A stretch of DNA of 64,000 nt from Streptomyces sparsogenes (GCF_001704635.1 NZ_MAXF01000126.1:27922-91921), one strand, 5' to 3'. Shown: positions 44,463 through 52,811, numbered from the stretch's first letter. A program made the numbers and translations. Notes: generated by a model not told the origin, from the letters alone.

Positions 44463-45197
44463 ATGGATGAGCTGGTGCGGTGGCTCGGCGAGCAGCTCGA
44501 CGAGGAGGAGGCGACGGCGTTCACGGCAGGGCATCTGCTCACCACCCATCTGGCACTGAGCTGGAGGGCAGCCGGGTCCGATGTGTGGCCGGAAGAGCAG
44601 GCGGAGGGCGTACAGGCTGAGCGGGTGGTCGCAGGGGACCTGGTGAAGGAGATGCCCGGGTACGAGGTAGCGCGGGCGCGTGCTCTTCACATCGCCGGGC
44701 ACGATCCGGACCGGGTGATGGGCGAGATCGACGTCAAGCGGCGGATGATCGGCCGCATCAACAGCCACGCCGCTGTCGCCGGGCGCGGTCCGTACGGTCC
44801 CGCCGCCCTACGTCTGGGCGACGCCGCGGCGTGTGCTGCCCCGGGCGGGCTTGATGGACGCCAGCGACCGGACGGTCGGCGTTATGGCGGGAGCGTGCGC
44901 GGCCTCGAGGGTCGTCTGGTCGAGCAGGTGCAGGGCCTCGGAAGGTATGACGGTTCTCATGCGCATGATCAGTCTCAGGTCACAGTGGCAGAAGACGGCC
45001 GGGTTGTGGCCGTATTTCTGGTGCGGCAGGCGGCTGATGTTGTCCTCCAGCCACCGGCGTTTGATCTTGAGAGCCGCGGCGGCCTCGTCGTAGTCGAGGT
45101 TCTGCACCTCGACACACGTGCAGTGCTGGCGCTTCCCGGCCGTCATCGGCCGCCATCCCGGCTCGGGGCAGTGGCGCGGCATGGGTCGCATCGGTGA
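44463..45197 (+). CDS. DUF6221-like protein with disrupted C-terminus
   Basis: Residues 1-100 (MDELVRWLGEQLDEEEATAF ... IAGHDPDRVMGEIDVKRRMIG) match DUF6221, a family of phage- and element-borne proteins of unknown role in Streptomyces. After about residue 105 the sequence becomes Gly/Arg-rich and simply reads antisense through the excisionase-like gene at 44808-45146. I infer a truncation or junction near 44780-44800, with the remaining frame to 45197 a chance extension. ATG 44463 follows AAGGGGTGAG. Confidence 0.55.
   Translation: MDELVRWLGEQLDEEEATAFTAGHLLTTHLALSWRAAGSDVWPEEQAEGVQAERVVAGDLVKEMPGYEVARARALHIAGHDPDRVMGEIDVKRRMIGRINSHAAVAGRGPYGPAALRLGDAAACAAPGGLDGRQRPDGRRYGGSVRGLEGRLVEQVQGLGRYDGSHAHDQSQVTVAEDGRVVAVFLVRQAADVVLQPPAFDLESRGGLVVVEVLHLDTRAVLALPGRHRPPSRLGAVARHGSHR
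44808..45146 (-). CDS. Excisionase-like / MerR-type HTH small DNA-binding protein
   Basis: 112 aa. Residues 15-60 (LDYDEAAAALKIKRRWLEDN ... ISRLPHQKYG) form the winged-helix excisionase-type motif in which a helix-turn-helix is followed by a basic wing, and FCHCDLRLIMRM resembles the end of such domains in Streptomyces integrative elements. A Cys pair (HCTCVEVQ, FCHCD) could bind metal. ATG 45146 is chosen as the first start near the domain. In an intact element this gene would direct excision together with an integrase, which is missing. Confidence 0.6.
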   Translation of the reverse strand: MTAGKRQHCTCVEVQNLDYDEAAAALKIKRRWLEDNISRLPHQKYGHNPAVFCHCDLRLIMRMRTVIPSEALHLLDQTTLEAAHAPAITPTVRSLASIKPARGSTRRGVAQT

Positions 45198-45304
45198 ACG
45201 TAGCGCACGGCCGGACGGTACCGGCGGAGGTGGGGCGTACGGGGGAGTTCGGGCAGATCGCACCCGGCCGTGACCCCGGCGGCTTGGGGGCGGTTGGTCA
45301 GCGC

Positions 45305-45697
45305 ATGGACGAAGCACCCAACCCCGCTCCAGACCACACCGATGACATCCGTGATCAGCACATAGCCGACCTGCGGGCCGCGCTCCAGCGCGTCATCCCC
45401 CTGTTCAGTTTCTCCGCCGGACGGGAGGCGGTCACGAACCCGACGCATTCACGCCTGCTGTCTGCATCCGCCGACGACCTGACGGACATCCTGAACCGCA
45501 CCACCCCCCTGAGTGCTCAACTGAGGACCCCCGCGCGGGCGGCGAGCCCGCGGAGTTCGGGCGTCGTACGGCCGGAGACCAGCAGCCCGGAGAGCAGCGC
45601 CTTCACCGTCGGCCGGGCGTGGGTCTCCTCGGAAGCCTCGCGCTCGGCGGCCAGCAGCGCCTCGACGCACTTGTCCCGACGCCCCCACCGGGCGTAA
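45305..45697 (+). CDS. Small hypothetical ORF, low support
   Basis: 130 aa. The first 65 residues (DDIRDQHIADLRAALQRVIP ... LLSASADDLTDILNRTT) have protein-like composition; the remainder overlaps the 3' end of the convergent XRE regulator and is Ser/Arg-rich, so the true gene may have been cut short by that junction. Weak ribosome-binding site. No family recognised. Confidence 0.35.
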   Translation: MDEAPNPAPDHTDDIRDQHIADLRAALQRVIPLFSFSAGREAVTNPTHSRLLSASADDLTDILNRTTPLSAQLRTPARAASPRSSGVVRPETSSPESSAFTVGRAWVSSEASRSAASSASTHLSRRPHRA

Positions 45698-46881
45698 GCG
45701 GTGGCGACATCTACGTGGTAGCGGGCGCGGCGCTCGATGCTGGGCAGCGCGCGCGGCGCGAGCTTGTCGGCGGCGGCGATGGCGGTGGAGGGGTCGCCGG
45801 CGCGGTCCTCGGCGGAGACGAGGTGGAGCTGGACGGTGGCGCTGCTGAATCCGCCGAAGCCGCGCAGCCGAGTGCCGCCGAGCTCCTCGGCGATGGCGGC
45901 GGCCTCCTTGGTGAGCTTCCGCATGCCGGTCTGGTCGCGTTCGCGGGCGGCCGTGTAGGCGGCGGACTGGATCAGCAGGCCACGGGCGGCCGCGCCCTCG
46001 GGCCCGGCACTCCGCAGGGCCGGCGCGTCGGCGGCGCAGAGGGCGATCGTCATGGCCCGGTCGGTCCATCCGGCGCGGCGGGCCAGCACGGCGAGTTGCC
46101 GGGCGGCCTCGGCGATCGCCAACGGGTCGCCGGCGGCTTCGGCCAGCTGCCGCGCGCGGTCCGCGGCCATCCAACCGAGCTGCTGGTCCTCCAGCTTCAC
46201 CAGGACTCGGGTGGCCAGCAGGTAGCTCTGAGCCAGCACGCCGTCTGTGGCCGGGCCCTCGGGCGCAGCGTGGGCCGCGCTCAAGAGGCGGGGCAGGCGT
46301 GCGGACAGGTTGTTGTACTGGCAGGTGTGGAAGTCGGCGGCGGCCTGCGCCAGCTCGGTGTGCAGGGATGCGGGTGGCGTGGCGGTGACCTCCGTGTGCA
46401 GACCGAGCATGGCGTCCCGCAGGCGGCCGACGAGCAGGTCGCCGAGCGGGGCTTCGCGCGCTGGCTCGGCGCCGCCTCGGGTCGGTGCGCTGGCCGCTGC
46501 GGCTGCCGTGAGCGTGAGAGCGAGCATCTGCCGTCGTCGCATCGCGTCCTCCCTGCCGTCGGCCTGGGCTGTCCCAGTCACCCTAGGGTCCGGAAGGCGC
46601 GGGTAGGTGGTAGTCGGCGCGGCTGGTTGGCCGTGCCGCGCGTCTGGTTCAGGGGCGAGGCCCAGTGCCTGGGGCGGGATGCCGAGGGCGGCCGCGAACC
46701 GGCGCAGCACCAGCGTGTCGGTCAGGGGTGAGATGCCGCGCTCGTAGCGGGAGACCTGGGCGATGGAGTAGCCGGTGAGCTTCCCGAGTTGGCACAGCGT
46801 CATCTGCTGCGCCTGACGGGTGCGGCGCACGAGGTCGCCGGGGGTTTCTGCGGGGGCTGTCCGTACGCTGCTTGGTTCCAT
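45517..46881 (-). CDS. XRE-family regulator with TPR-like region
   Basis: A 454-aa regulator. Residues 14-70 are a clear XRE helix-turn-helix (LVRRTRQAQQMTLCQLGKLTGYSIAQVSRYERGISPLTD read in segments), then a linker with a Tat/hydrophobic-looking segment (RRRQMLALTLTAAAAASAP) frequent in this Streptomyces family, then about 300 residues of helical repeats. Such proteins are common in accessory regions and often control adjacent genes. The 25-bp palindrome at 46946-46970 lies 65 bp upstream of its start. It is divergent from the NUDIX gene. Confidence 0.85.
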   Translation of the reverse strand: MEPSSVRTAPAETPGDLVRRTRQAQQMTLCQLGKLTGYSIAQVSRYERGISPLTDTLVLRRFAAALGIPPQALGLAPEPDARHGQPAAPTTTYPRLPDPRVTGTAQADGREDAMRRRQMLALTLTAAAAASAPTRGGAEPAREAPLGDLLVGRLRDAMLGLHTEVTATPPASLHTELAQAAADFHTCQYNNLSARLPRLLSAAHAAPEGPATDGVLAQSYLLATRVLVKLEDQQLGWMAADRARQLAEAAGDPLAIAEAARQLAVLARRAGWTDRAMTIALCAADAPALRSAGPEGAAARGLLIQSAAYTAARERDQTGMRKLTKEAAAIAEELGGTRLRGFGGFSSATVQLHLVSAEDRAGDPSTAIAAADKLAPRALPSIERRARYHVDVATAYARWGRRDKCVEALLAAEREASEETHARPTVKALLSGLLVSGRTTPELRGLAARAGVLS

Positions 46882-46945
46882 CGCGCCGTCCCGGTGGTGA
46901 GGCTCGCTGCGCTCTCAGCGTAGGGACAAGTCGGGCAAGATCGGG

Positions 46946-46970
46946 CGGTTTTGCATGAGATGCAAAACCG
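46946..46970. promoter_or_regulatory. 25-bp perfect palindrome between XRE regulator and NUDIX genes
   Basis: Arms CGGTTTTGCAT and ATGCAAAACCG are exact complements around GAG, an AT-rich operator in a GC-rich genome. The position between divergent genes suggests control of both by the XRE regulator. No other feature is seen in 46882-47170. Confidence 0.7.
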
Positions 46971-47170
46971 TTTACGTCCGGCGCAAACGGCATGGCCGGG
47001 GAGGTCGCGGGTGCGGTGCTCTGGTACCGCAGCAGCCACCGGCCGCCGAGGTCGAGCGGCATACACCACCCCACCCCTGACACGCAGCGTGTTTGTTCCA
47101 ACACGCTCTATACGCCATCGTGGCGGATCCGCGGCCGCACTGGGAGCGGCCCATCACCGAGGAGGTCGAG

Positions 47171-47629
47171 ATGAAGCGACTCGTCGCCCGCCTGTGGCGG
47201 ATCATCCGGGGCCCGATGCAGTGGCGGATCCTGTGGCTGGCCCACAGCAAGTTCATGGCCGGCATCACGGGTGTTGTCCGGGACGACGCGGGCCGGGTGC
47301 TGCTGCTGCGCCACCGCATGTGGCCCGAGGGGCGCCAGTGGGGCCTGCCCACCGGCTACGCCGTCAAGGGCGAGGAGTTCGCCCAGACGGTTGTCCGGGA
47401 GGTGCGCGAGGAGACCGGCCTGGACGTCAAGCCCGGCCGCCTGGTGCAGCTCACCAGCGGCTACAAGCTGCGCATCGAAGTCGCCTACGAAGCCGTACTC
47501 GTCGGCGGCGAACTCAAGATCGACAGCTTCGAGATCCTGGAGGCGAAATGGTTCTCGCCGACCGAACTGCCCGATGGGATGCAGGAGTCGCACCGGCTCC
47601 TGATCCTGGGCGAGACACCGAACGGCTGA
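47171..47629 (+). CDS. NUDIX hydrolase of the island
   Basis: 152 aa. The Nudix box is complete: GYAVKGEEFAQTVVREVREETGL, with REVREE metal ligands. The N-terminus is basic (MKRLVARLWRIIRGPMQWRI) and may contact membrane or nucleic acid. ATG 47171 follows GAGGAGG at 6 bases, much better than the open frame back to 47093. Substrate unknown. The next gene starts within 30 bp. Confidence 0.85.
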   Translation: MKRLVARLWRIIRGPMQWRILWLAHSKFMAGITGVVRDDAGRVLLLRHRMWPEGRQWGLPTGYAVKGEEFAQTVVREVREETGLDVKPGRLVQLTSGYKLRIEVAYEAVLVGGELKIDSFEILEAKWFSPTELPDGMQESHRLLILGETPNG

Positions 47630-47655
47630 CGCGGCCGGTCGGCATCAGCCCGCGG

Positions 47656-48666
47656 TTGTTGACCCCGAACGAGCACCTGGCCGGCACCACCGGTGTCGGC
47701 CAGCTGCTGGAGCGGCTGGCCGAGCTGCGCGCGACGACGACCAGCCTGACCGAGCAGCACCCCACGGTCGTCTTCCGACCGCTCCCGCAGGCCCTGCGGT
47801 GGGAGGCGGCCGGCCTGGACATGGGCCCGCTCCGGTACGGGCTGGCGTTCTTACGGCCTCGGTACGCCGCACTGGGCATGTCTCGGACGCTGCCGCTGGA
47901 CCGGGTGCTCCTCGGCGTCCAGTGCAGCGTGGACGGCGCGTTCGGCGGCTTCCACCACCCGAATCAGGGCTACCGCCATCTCCAGATGTACGCCGTGATC
48001 ACCACCCTCGGGCCCCTGGCCGCCGGCTAGCCCGAGCGCCCCGACCTGGTCGCGCTGGACCTGCTGCGCGCGTACGCCCACGACTGCCTGCACTACGGCT
48101 CCTACCGCAGCTACAAGCTGCGCGGCGACGAGGTGATCCGCAGCCAGTACGGGGTGAATTTTCGCAGGCACGACGGGCGGACGTACTCGGCTCCCGACCT
48201 GGCTGGATCTCCCACGACGCGCAATCTTGGCATCGTGATGGAGGGGGCCTCCGACCGCGAGGCCCGAACCATCGCACGGGCCGCAGCCCAGCAGTACGGG
48301 ATCGTCGAGCCGGCCACTCCCGTCTACCGGTACGCATTCCGGGACATCACCGGGCGCCTGACCGTGGTGGACACCGACGACCTGGCCCGTGCCGAGGTGC
48401 GCGCCGCAGCGGCGCCGAGCGCGGCCGCGGCCGAGTTTCTGAGGGCCATGGGCGGCTTCGAGCGGGCCATTGATGCGAGGTACGAGCGGTTCCTCGCCGA
48501 GGTCGGGCGCGACGAGGCGGAGGACCTGCACACCACGGTCCTCACGTCGATGATTACGGGCGTGCTGACTCCTCTGTGCGCCTGGCTGCGCCAGCGCCGC
48601 GGCCCGAAAGCGTTCGAGAGTCTGTTCCTGTCGCCGGCGTACTTCGGCCCGGTCCGCCCGGCCTAA
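47656..48666 (+). pseudogene. Hypothetical protein gene interrupted by in-frame TAG
   Basis: One frame runs from about 47656 to TAA 48664-48666 and is broken only by TAG at 48028-48030. Before it: LLERLAELRATTTSLTEQHP, LRWEAAGLDMGPLRYGLAFL, RVLLGVQCSVDGAFGGFHHP. After it, with no frameshift: PERPDLVALDLLRAYAHDCL, then HYGSYRSYKL, NLGIVMEGASDREA and a helical C-terminus. HDCLHYGSYR could be a metal or catalytic site. The total is about 335 residues of an uncharacterised type. The 5' end is uncertain: only TTG or GTG codons are available and no good ribosome-binding site is seen, so the gene is probably decaying. A translation restart at ATG or GTG near 48133 could make the C-terminal half alone. 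Confidence 0.65.
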
Positions 48667-48717
48667 CCCTGGAGGCTCCGGGATGCGCGCACCTGCCTGC
48701 GGCTGCACCCTGGCGGT

Positions 48718-48927
48718 ATGGCAGGAACCCCGCCCGTCATCATCCACCCGCCGTCTCCCAGTGGCGGCCGGCGGGTCACGATCCGGGGCGAGACCGCCGG
48801 ACTCGCGCACGGCCCGGCGGACCTGCTGGAGTTCCTGCGCCGGGCCGGTGCCGAGGACGTGGCCCTGGACGACCCGGAGCTGATCGAATGGCGCGGCGAC
48901 GGTCCGGAGATCTGGGCAGCGAGTTGA
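48718..48927 (+). CDS. Small conserved protein of Streptomyces elements
   Basis: 69 aa: PPVIIHPPSPSGGRRVTIRG, then GPADLLEFLRRAGAEDVALD and an acidic C-terminus ending EIWAAS. It looks like a small alpha/beta protein; similar ones appear, from memory, in Streptomyces integrative elements. No function known. ATG 48718 is the first start of the protein-like part. Confidence 0.55.
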   Translation: MAGTPPVIIHPPSPSGGRRVTIRGETAGLAHGPADLLEFLRRAGAEDVALDDPELIEWRGDGPEIWAAS

Positions 48928-49024
48928 ACCAAAGGGGTAGCGGTGCACGTCATCAACCCGAGCGGGGTGCGTGAACTCCCGCCGAAACCCCCTGAGAACT
49001 CCCTGGCGGCGTAAACGATCACTC

Positions 49025-49057
49025 GGGGCCGCTGTCCGATTTGCGGGCAGCGGCCCC
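49025..49057. terminator. Terminator at right end of island
   Basis: GGGGCCGCTG and CAGCGGCCCC form a 10-bp perfect stem, extended by a CC/GG pair, around an AT-containing loop. It lies between the island genes and the convergent dehydrogenase gene. Confidence 0.7.
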
Positions 49058-49098
49058 TGCTGATGCCTGCCGGTGATCGCTCAGTGGGGGCGTTATCG

Positions 49099-49147
49099 CT
49101 GGTCAGGCGTACTCGTAGAAGCCCGACCCCGTCTTGCGGCCCAGCCG
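49099..49147. repeat. 49-bp direct repeat, right copy (putative attR)
   Basis: Identical to 43811-43859. It covers the last 45 bp of the dehydrogenase gene and 4 bp beyond. Confidence 0.85.
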
Positions 49148-49963
49148 CCCCGCGTCGACCATGCGCAGGAGCAGCGGCGGCGGGGCGTACAGGGGCTCCT
49201 TGTACTCCATATACATCGATTCGGCGATGGCCGCGATGGTGTCCAGGCCGATCAGGTCGGAGAGCTTGAGCGGGCCCATGGGGTGGGCGCAGCCCAGCTC
49301 CATGCCGTTGTCGATGTCCTCGCGGCTCGCGATGCCCGATTCGAACATGCGGATCGCGGAGAGCAGGTACGGGATCAGCAGGGCGTTGACGACGAAGCCG
49401 GAGCGGTCCTGGGCGCGGATGGCGTGCTTGCCGAGGACGTCGTGGACCAGGGCCTCGGCGCGCTTGATGGTCTGGTCGCCGGTGGTCAGCGCGGGGATCA
49501 GCTCGACCAGCTTCTGGACCGGGGCGGGGTTGAAGAAGTGGATGCCGATGACCTGGTCGGGGCGGGAGGTGGCGACGGCCAGTTTGACCAGCGGGATGGA
49601 GGAGGTGTTCGAGGCGAGGATCGCGTCGGGGCGGGTCACGACCTGGTCGAGGACCTGGAAGATCTCGGTCTTGACCTGCTCGTTCTCCACGACCGCCTCG
49701 ATGACGAGATCGCGGTCGGCGAACTCGCCGAGGTCGGTGGTGAAGCTCAGCCGCTCCAGCGTCGCGTCGCGCTCCTCCTCGGTGATCTTGCCGCGCTCGG
49801 CGGCCTTGCCGAGGGAATTGGTCAGCCGGGTACGGCCCAGCTCCAGGGCCTCCCCGGTGGTCTCCGCGACCTTGACGTCCAGGCCGGAACGGGCGCACAC
49901 CTCCGCGATGCCCGCGCCCATCTGGCCGCAGCCCACCACTCCGACGCGTTCGATGTCGGTCAC
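49103..49963 (-). CDS. 3-hydroxybutyryl-CoA dehydrogenase
   Basis: 286 aa. It oxidises or reduces 3-hydroxyacyl-CoA/acetoacetyl-CoA with NAD(P). The Rossmann fingerprint VGVVGCGQMGAGIAEVCARS is at residues 6-25; the catalytic region SNTSSIPL and GIHFFNPAPVQKLVEL, with the active-site His, is followed by the C-terminal helical domain ending GRLGRKTGSGFYEYA. GTG 49963 opens the conserved start. It is complete, but its 3' end is shared with the island repeat, so the C-terminal codons may have been supplied by the inserted element. Confidence 0.93.
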   Translation of the reverse strand: MTDIERVGVVGCGQMGAGIAEVCARSGLDVKVAETTGEALELGRTRLTNSLGKAAERGKITEEERDATLERLSFTTDLGEFADRDLVIEAVVENEQVKTEIFQVLDQVVTRPDAILASNTSSIPLVKLAVATSRPDQVIGIHFFNPAPVQKLVELIPALTTGDQTIKRAEALVHDVLGKHAIRAQDRSGFVVNALLIPYLLSAIRMFESGIASREDIDNGMELGCAHPMGPLKLSDLIGLDTIAAIAESMYMEYKEPLYAPPPLLLRMVDAGRLGRKTGSGFYEYA

Positions 49964-50118
49964 CTCGTGCCTTTCGCTGATCTGCCGGTCGTCCCCGACG
50001 TTACCCCCCGGTCCGGCCGGCGGGGTGGGCCGGGGGCCGGAACCATACGGTCCGGACCCCGGCCCGGGCGGGCAAGGGGGCTGAGGGCGTGTCGGGTTGG
50101 GACGGACCGGCCCCGCGG

Positions 50119-52446
50119 TCAGGCCGAGTCGCCGCGCAGGATGCCGCGCCCGTTCGTGCCCACGTACACCCGCCCGTAGACCCTCGGGTCCCCGGTGATC
50201 GCGCCGCCGGTCCAGCCCCACTGGTGGGTGTTGTCGTTGATGCGCACCCAGCTCGCCCCGGCGTCCGTGGAGCGGAAGATGCCGCGCACTCCGCCGATCC
50301 TGGCGCTGGTGTAGAGGGTCTGGTACGAGGCGCCGGGGGCGGCCTTGCCGAAGCCGATGGTGTCGGCCTGCTGGACGCCGGCCAGCTTGGTGAAGGTCGC
50401 GCCCGAGTCGGTGGAGTGCCACAGCCCGTACGTCCCGCTCGCCGAGCCGCCCGCGAGCCAGATGTCGCCCTCCGTACCCGGCAGGGCCTTGAAGCGCACC
50501 GGCCCGTCGGTGGGCAGGCCGGTCGCGGCCTTGGCGGTGAAGGTGGCGCCGCCGTCGGTGCTCACATAGAACCGGCCGGCCTTGAATCCGTAGAACTTCT
50601 TGGGGTTCTTGCGGTCCGACTCGACGACCGCCCCGGCCGGGATGCCGCTGGAGGCGGTCCAGGAGTTGCCGAAGCCGGCGGTGTAATAGACGGAGGAGGT
50701 GCCCTCGGGACTCCATACGAAGCCGCTGCCGTCGGCCGCCGCGGCCACCGTGCCGCCGCCCGTGACCCCGGGCGGCTCGCTGCCCTGCCACCAGTTGGCG
50801 CCGTTGTCGGTGGAGAAGGCGATCCGGGGCGCGGCGTCGTTGTTGCCGACCCGCACGACCGTGTTCGGGTTGGTCTCGGCGTAGTCCAGACTGGTGCTGG
50901 TGGTGAAGGTGGGCGAGGTGAAGATCTTCCCCGGCACCGCGTCCAGATCGGTGTGGCGGAAGCCGCCGAGGTCACCGAGGGCGCTGAGCAGCGGAGCGCC
51001 GGAGGGCGGGCTGGCCAGGTCGTTGACCGCGGTCTCCTCCAGGCCCCTGACCATCGGCGTGATCTTGATCTGGCCGCCGGAGTCCCAGGCCGAGAGGTTC
51101 TCGGTGCCGTAGACGGTGGCGCCGGTGCCGTACATCATCCGGTTGGAGTCGAAGGGGTCGATCTCCAGCGCCTCGGTCATCCAGCCGAGCTTGGGGGTGA
51201 CCTCGGGCGGGGAGGGGTTGGTGCCGAAGGTCAGCCAGGGGACGGACGAGACGTCCTGGGTGTAGCGGAAGGAACGGCTGGGGTAGTTGGTGAAGTCCCA
51301 GGCGCGGGTCCAGGTGGCGCCGGAGTCGGTGGAGCGGAAGATCTGGGTGTCCGGCCACCAGGAGCTGTAGCCGGTCACCATCAGCGTGCCCGGCTTCTGG
51401 CGGTCGACGGTCAGCCCGGCGTAGCCGAAGTAGGTGTCGGCGTCCGCCATCGGGCTGATGTTCTTCCACTCCCCGGTGGCCGTGGCATACCGCCACACCT
51501 GGCCCTTCGCCCCGTCGTACGGGCCGCCCTTGTCGCTCGTGGCGATGTAGAGGTAGCCGTTCCTGGAGTCCAGGACCCCCTTGTGGGCCAGATAGCCGGT
51601 CGGCTGTCCGGCCACGCGCGACCAGGTGGCCCCCGCGTCGGTCGAGCGGTAGACCGTGTTCTCCTTGTCGGCCACGCCCACGTAGACGGTCTTGGTCGCG
51701 GTGCCCGACGAGCCCGTGCGCTCGTCGAAGGTCACCCAGACCACGCCCTGGTTGTCGCTCAGATAGCCGCTGGTGTCGCCGGCGTCCTGGACGTAGTTGC
51801 CCGGGTTGGGGAAGGCCGTCACCTTCGACCAGGTGACCCCGGAGTCGGTGGAGCGCCACAGGCCGTTGCCGCTCGGCGCGCCGAAGTACAGCACGCTGTT
51901 CTTGTTCGGGTCGATCGCCAGGCGCTCGCCCATGCCCCGCCCGGGCATGTTGCCGCCGACCTTGAAGGGGAGAGTGGTGGCCTGCCAGGTGGTGCCGCGG
52001 TCGGAGGAGCGCAGAATCGCGCCGTTGGCCGGGTCCCAGCTGTTGGTGTACGTGCCGACGGCCGCGTACACCTTGTCCGGCTCGACCGGGTCGCTGGCCA
52101 GGCTCGCCACGCCGGTCCAGCCCCAGCGGTCCCAGTCCACCCAGTCCAGCAGCGGTACCCACTGTCTGGCCGGCTGGTCCCAGCGGTAGGCCCCGCCGAT
52201 GTCGGTGCGGGCGTAGGCGAGGTTCTTCTCCTTGCGGTTGAAGACGATGCCGGGGACGAAGCCGCCGCCGTCCACCCGGACGTTCTTCCAGGTGGTGGCG
52301 GCCAGGCCGACGGCGGTCCTGGCGGGGCTGTTCGCGGTGCCGTCGGGGCGGGCGGCGGCGGGGGCGGCCGCGGTCAGTAATCCGCCGACGAGTGCCAGCG
52401 CGGCCATGAGCGCGCTGAGGGGTCCTCTCCTGCCTGTGAAGCGCAC
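50119..52446 (-). CDS. Xyloglucanase, GH74 family, secreted
   Basis: 775 aa. A signal peptide (MRFTGRRGPLSALMAALALV ... APAAA) is followed by a two-domain seven-bladed beta-propeller with many Asp-box-like repeats (STDSGVTW, STDAGATW, SSDRGTTW, STDGGATF). ARTDIGGAYRWD is the GH74 N-terminal blade with the catalytic Asp, and NNDAAPRIAFSTDNG lies in the second. Many Streptomyces GH74 enzymes carry a CBM2; this one ends after the propeller with GRGILRGDSA, so it has no cellulose-binding module. ATG 52446 opens the signal peptide and follows GAGAGGAAG. A CebR-type box lies 92 bp upstream. Confidence 0.95.
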   Translation of the reverse strand: MRFTGRRGPLSALMAALALVGGLLTAAAPAAARPDGTANSPARTAVGLAATTWKNVRVDGGGFVPGIVFNRKEKNLAYARTDIGGAYRWDQPARQWVPLLDWVDWDRWGWTGVASLASDPVEPDKVYAAVGTYTNSWDPANGAILRSSDRGTTWQATTLPFKVGGNMPGRGMGERLAIDPNKNSVLYFGAPSGNGLWRSTDSGVTWSKVTAFPNPGNYVQDAGDTSGYLSDNQGVVWVTFDERTGSSGTATKTVYVGVADKENTVYRSTDAGATWSRVAGQPTGYLAHKGVLDSRNGYLYIATSDKGGPYDGAKGQVWRYATATGEWKNISPMADADTYFGYAGLTVDRQKPGTLMVTGYSSWWPDTQIFRSTDSGATWTRAWDFTNYPSRSFRYTQDVSSVPWLTFGTNPSPPEVTPKLGWMTEALEIDPFDSNRMMYGTGATVYGTENLSAWDSGGQIKITPMVRGLEETAVNDLASPPSGAPLLSALGDLGGFRHTDLDAVPGKIFTSPTFTTSTSLDYAETNPNTVVRVGNNDAAPRIAFSTDNGANWWQGSEPPGVTGGGTVAAAADGSGFVWSPEGTSSVYYTAGFGNSWTASSGIPAGAVVESDRKNPKKFYGFKAGRFYVSTDGGATFTAKAATGLPTDGPVRFKALPGTEGDIWLAGGSASGTYGLWHSTDSGATFTKLAGVQQADTIGFGKAAPGASYQTLYTSARIGGVRGIFRSTDAGASWVRINDNTHQWGWTGGAITGDPRVYGRVYVGTNGRGILRGDSA

Positions 52447-52537
52447 GGGAACTTCCTCTCCGGGCCTCCGCCGCGGGGCGCGGCGGTACGGGGACGGGTC
52501 TGTGCGGGTCTGTCCGAGTCCGGGATCGGGACCGGCT

Positions 52538-52551
52538 TGGGAGCGCTCCCA
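52538..52551. promoter_or_regulatory. CebR-type operator upstream of xyloglucanase gene
   Basis: TGGGAGCGCTCCCA is a perfect 14-bp palindrome identical to the consensus bound by CebR, the LacI-family cellobiose/cellotriose-responsive repressor of Streptomyces. It predicts induction of the xyloglucanase by cello-oligosaccharides. Confidence 0.85.
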
Positions 52552-52700
52552 TATATGCGTAAGCCGATGCTAGCGGCCGGATGGCCGGGCGAGAAGGGTG
52601 AAGTCAAGGAGGCGTGGGGGCAGTTGCGGAGGCCCGTGGGAACGGTCGGAGGGATTGCCGCGTGCCCGTGGGACCGCAATCATCGGCGGGAGCCGGCCGC

Positions 52701-52748
52701 GATCAAGGCCCGGATCAAGGCCCCGATCAAGGCCACGATCACGGGCCG
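52701..52748. repeat. 12-bp tandem repeat, four copies
   Basis: Four consecutive units beginning GATCA (GATCAAGGCCCG, GATCAAGGCCCC, GATCAAGGCCAC, GATCACGGGCCG), followed by a second short tandem (GCCGGGTTCAGGA twice) up to the next gene. No function known; it lies in the leader of the GHL10 gene. Confidence 0.8.
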
Positions 52749-52811
52749 GGAGCGAGGGCCGGGTTCAGGAGCCGGGTTCAGGAGCCGAGCCAGGAGCAGT
52801 GAGGAGCGAGG

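Larger units (their letters stand above)
43860..49098. mobile_element. 5.2-kb genomic island inserted at 3' end of dehydrogenase gene
   Basis: Flanked by perfect 49-bp direct repeats that restore the dehydrogenase 3' end on the right and leave an orphan copy on the left, the classic result of site-specific integration into a gene end. Content: a 71-aa small protein, a DUF6221-type gene with a broken end, an excisionase-like gene, a small hypothetical, an XRE regulator with a palindrome, a NUDIX gene, a TAG-interrupted gene and a 69-aa protein. No integrase, relaxase or replication gene remains, so it is probably a decayed, immobile element. Intergenic 43912-44241 is AT-richer than the core and contains only remnant reading frames. 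Confidence 0.7.

Noticed and set aside
32483..49147. One large element spanning the lanthipeptide operon and the island
   Set aside because: The only border repeats found are at 43.8 and 49.1 kb; no third copy was seen near 32.4 kb, so a single 16-kb element is not supported.
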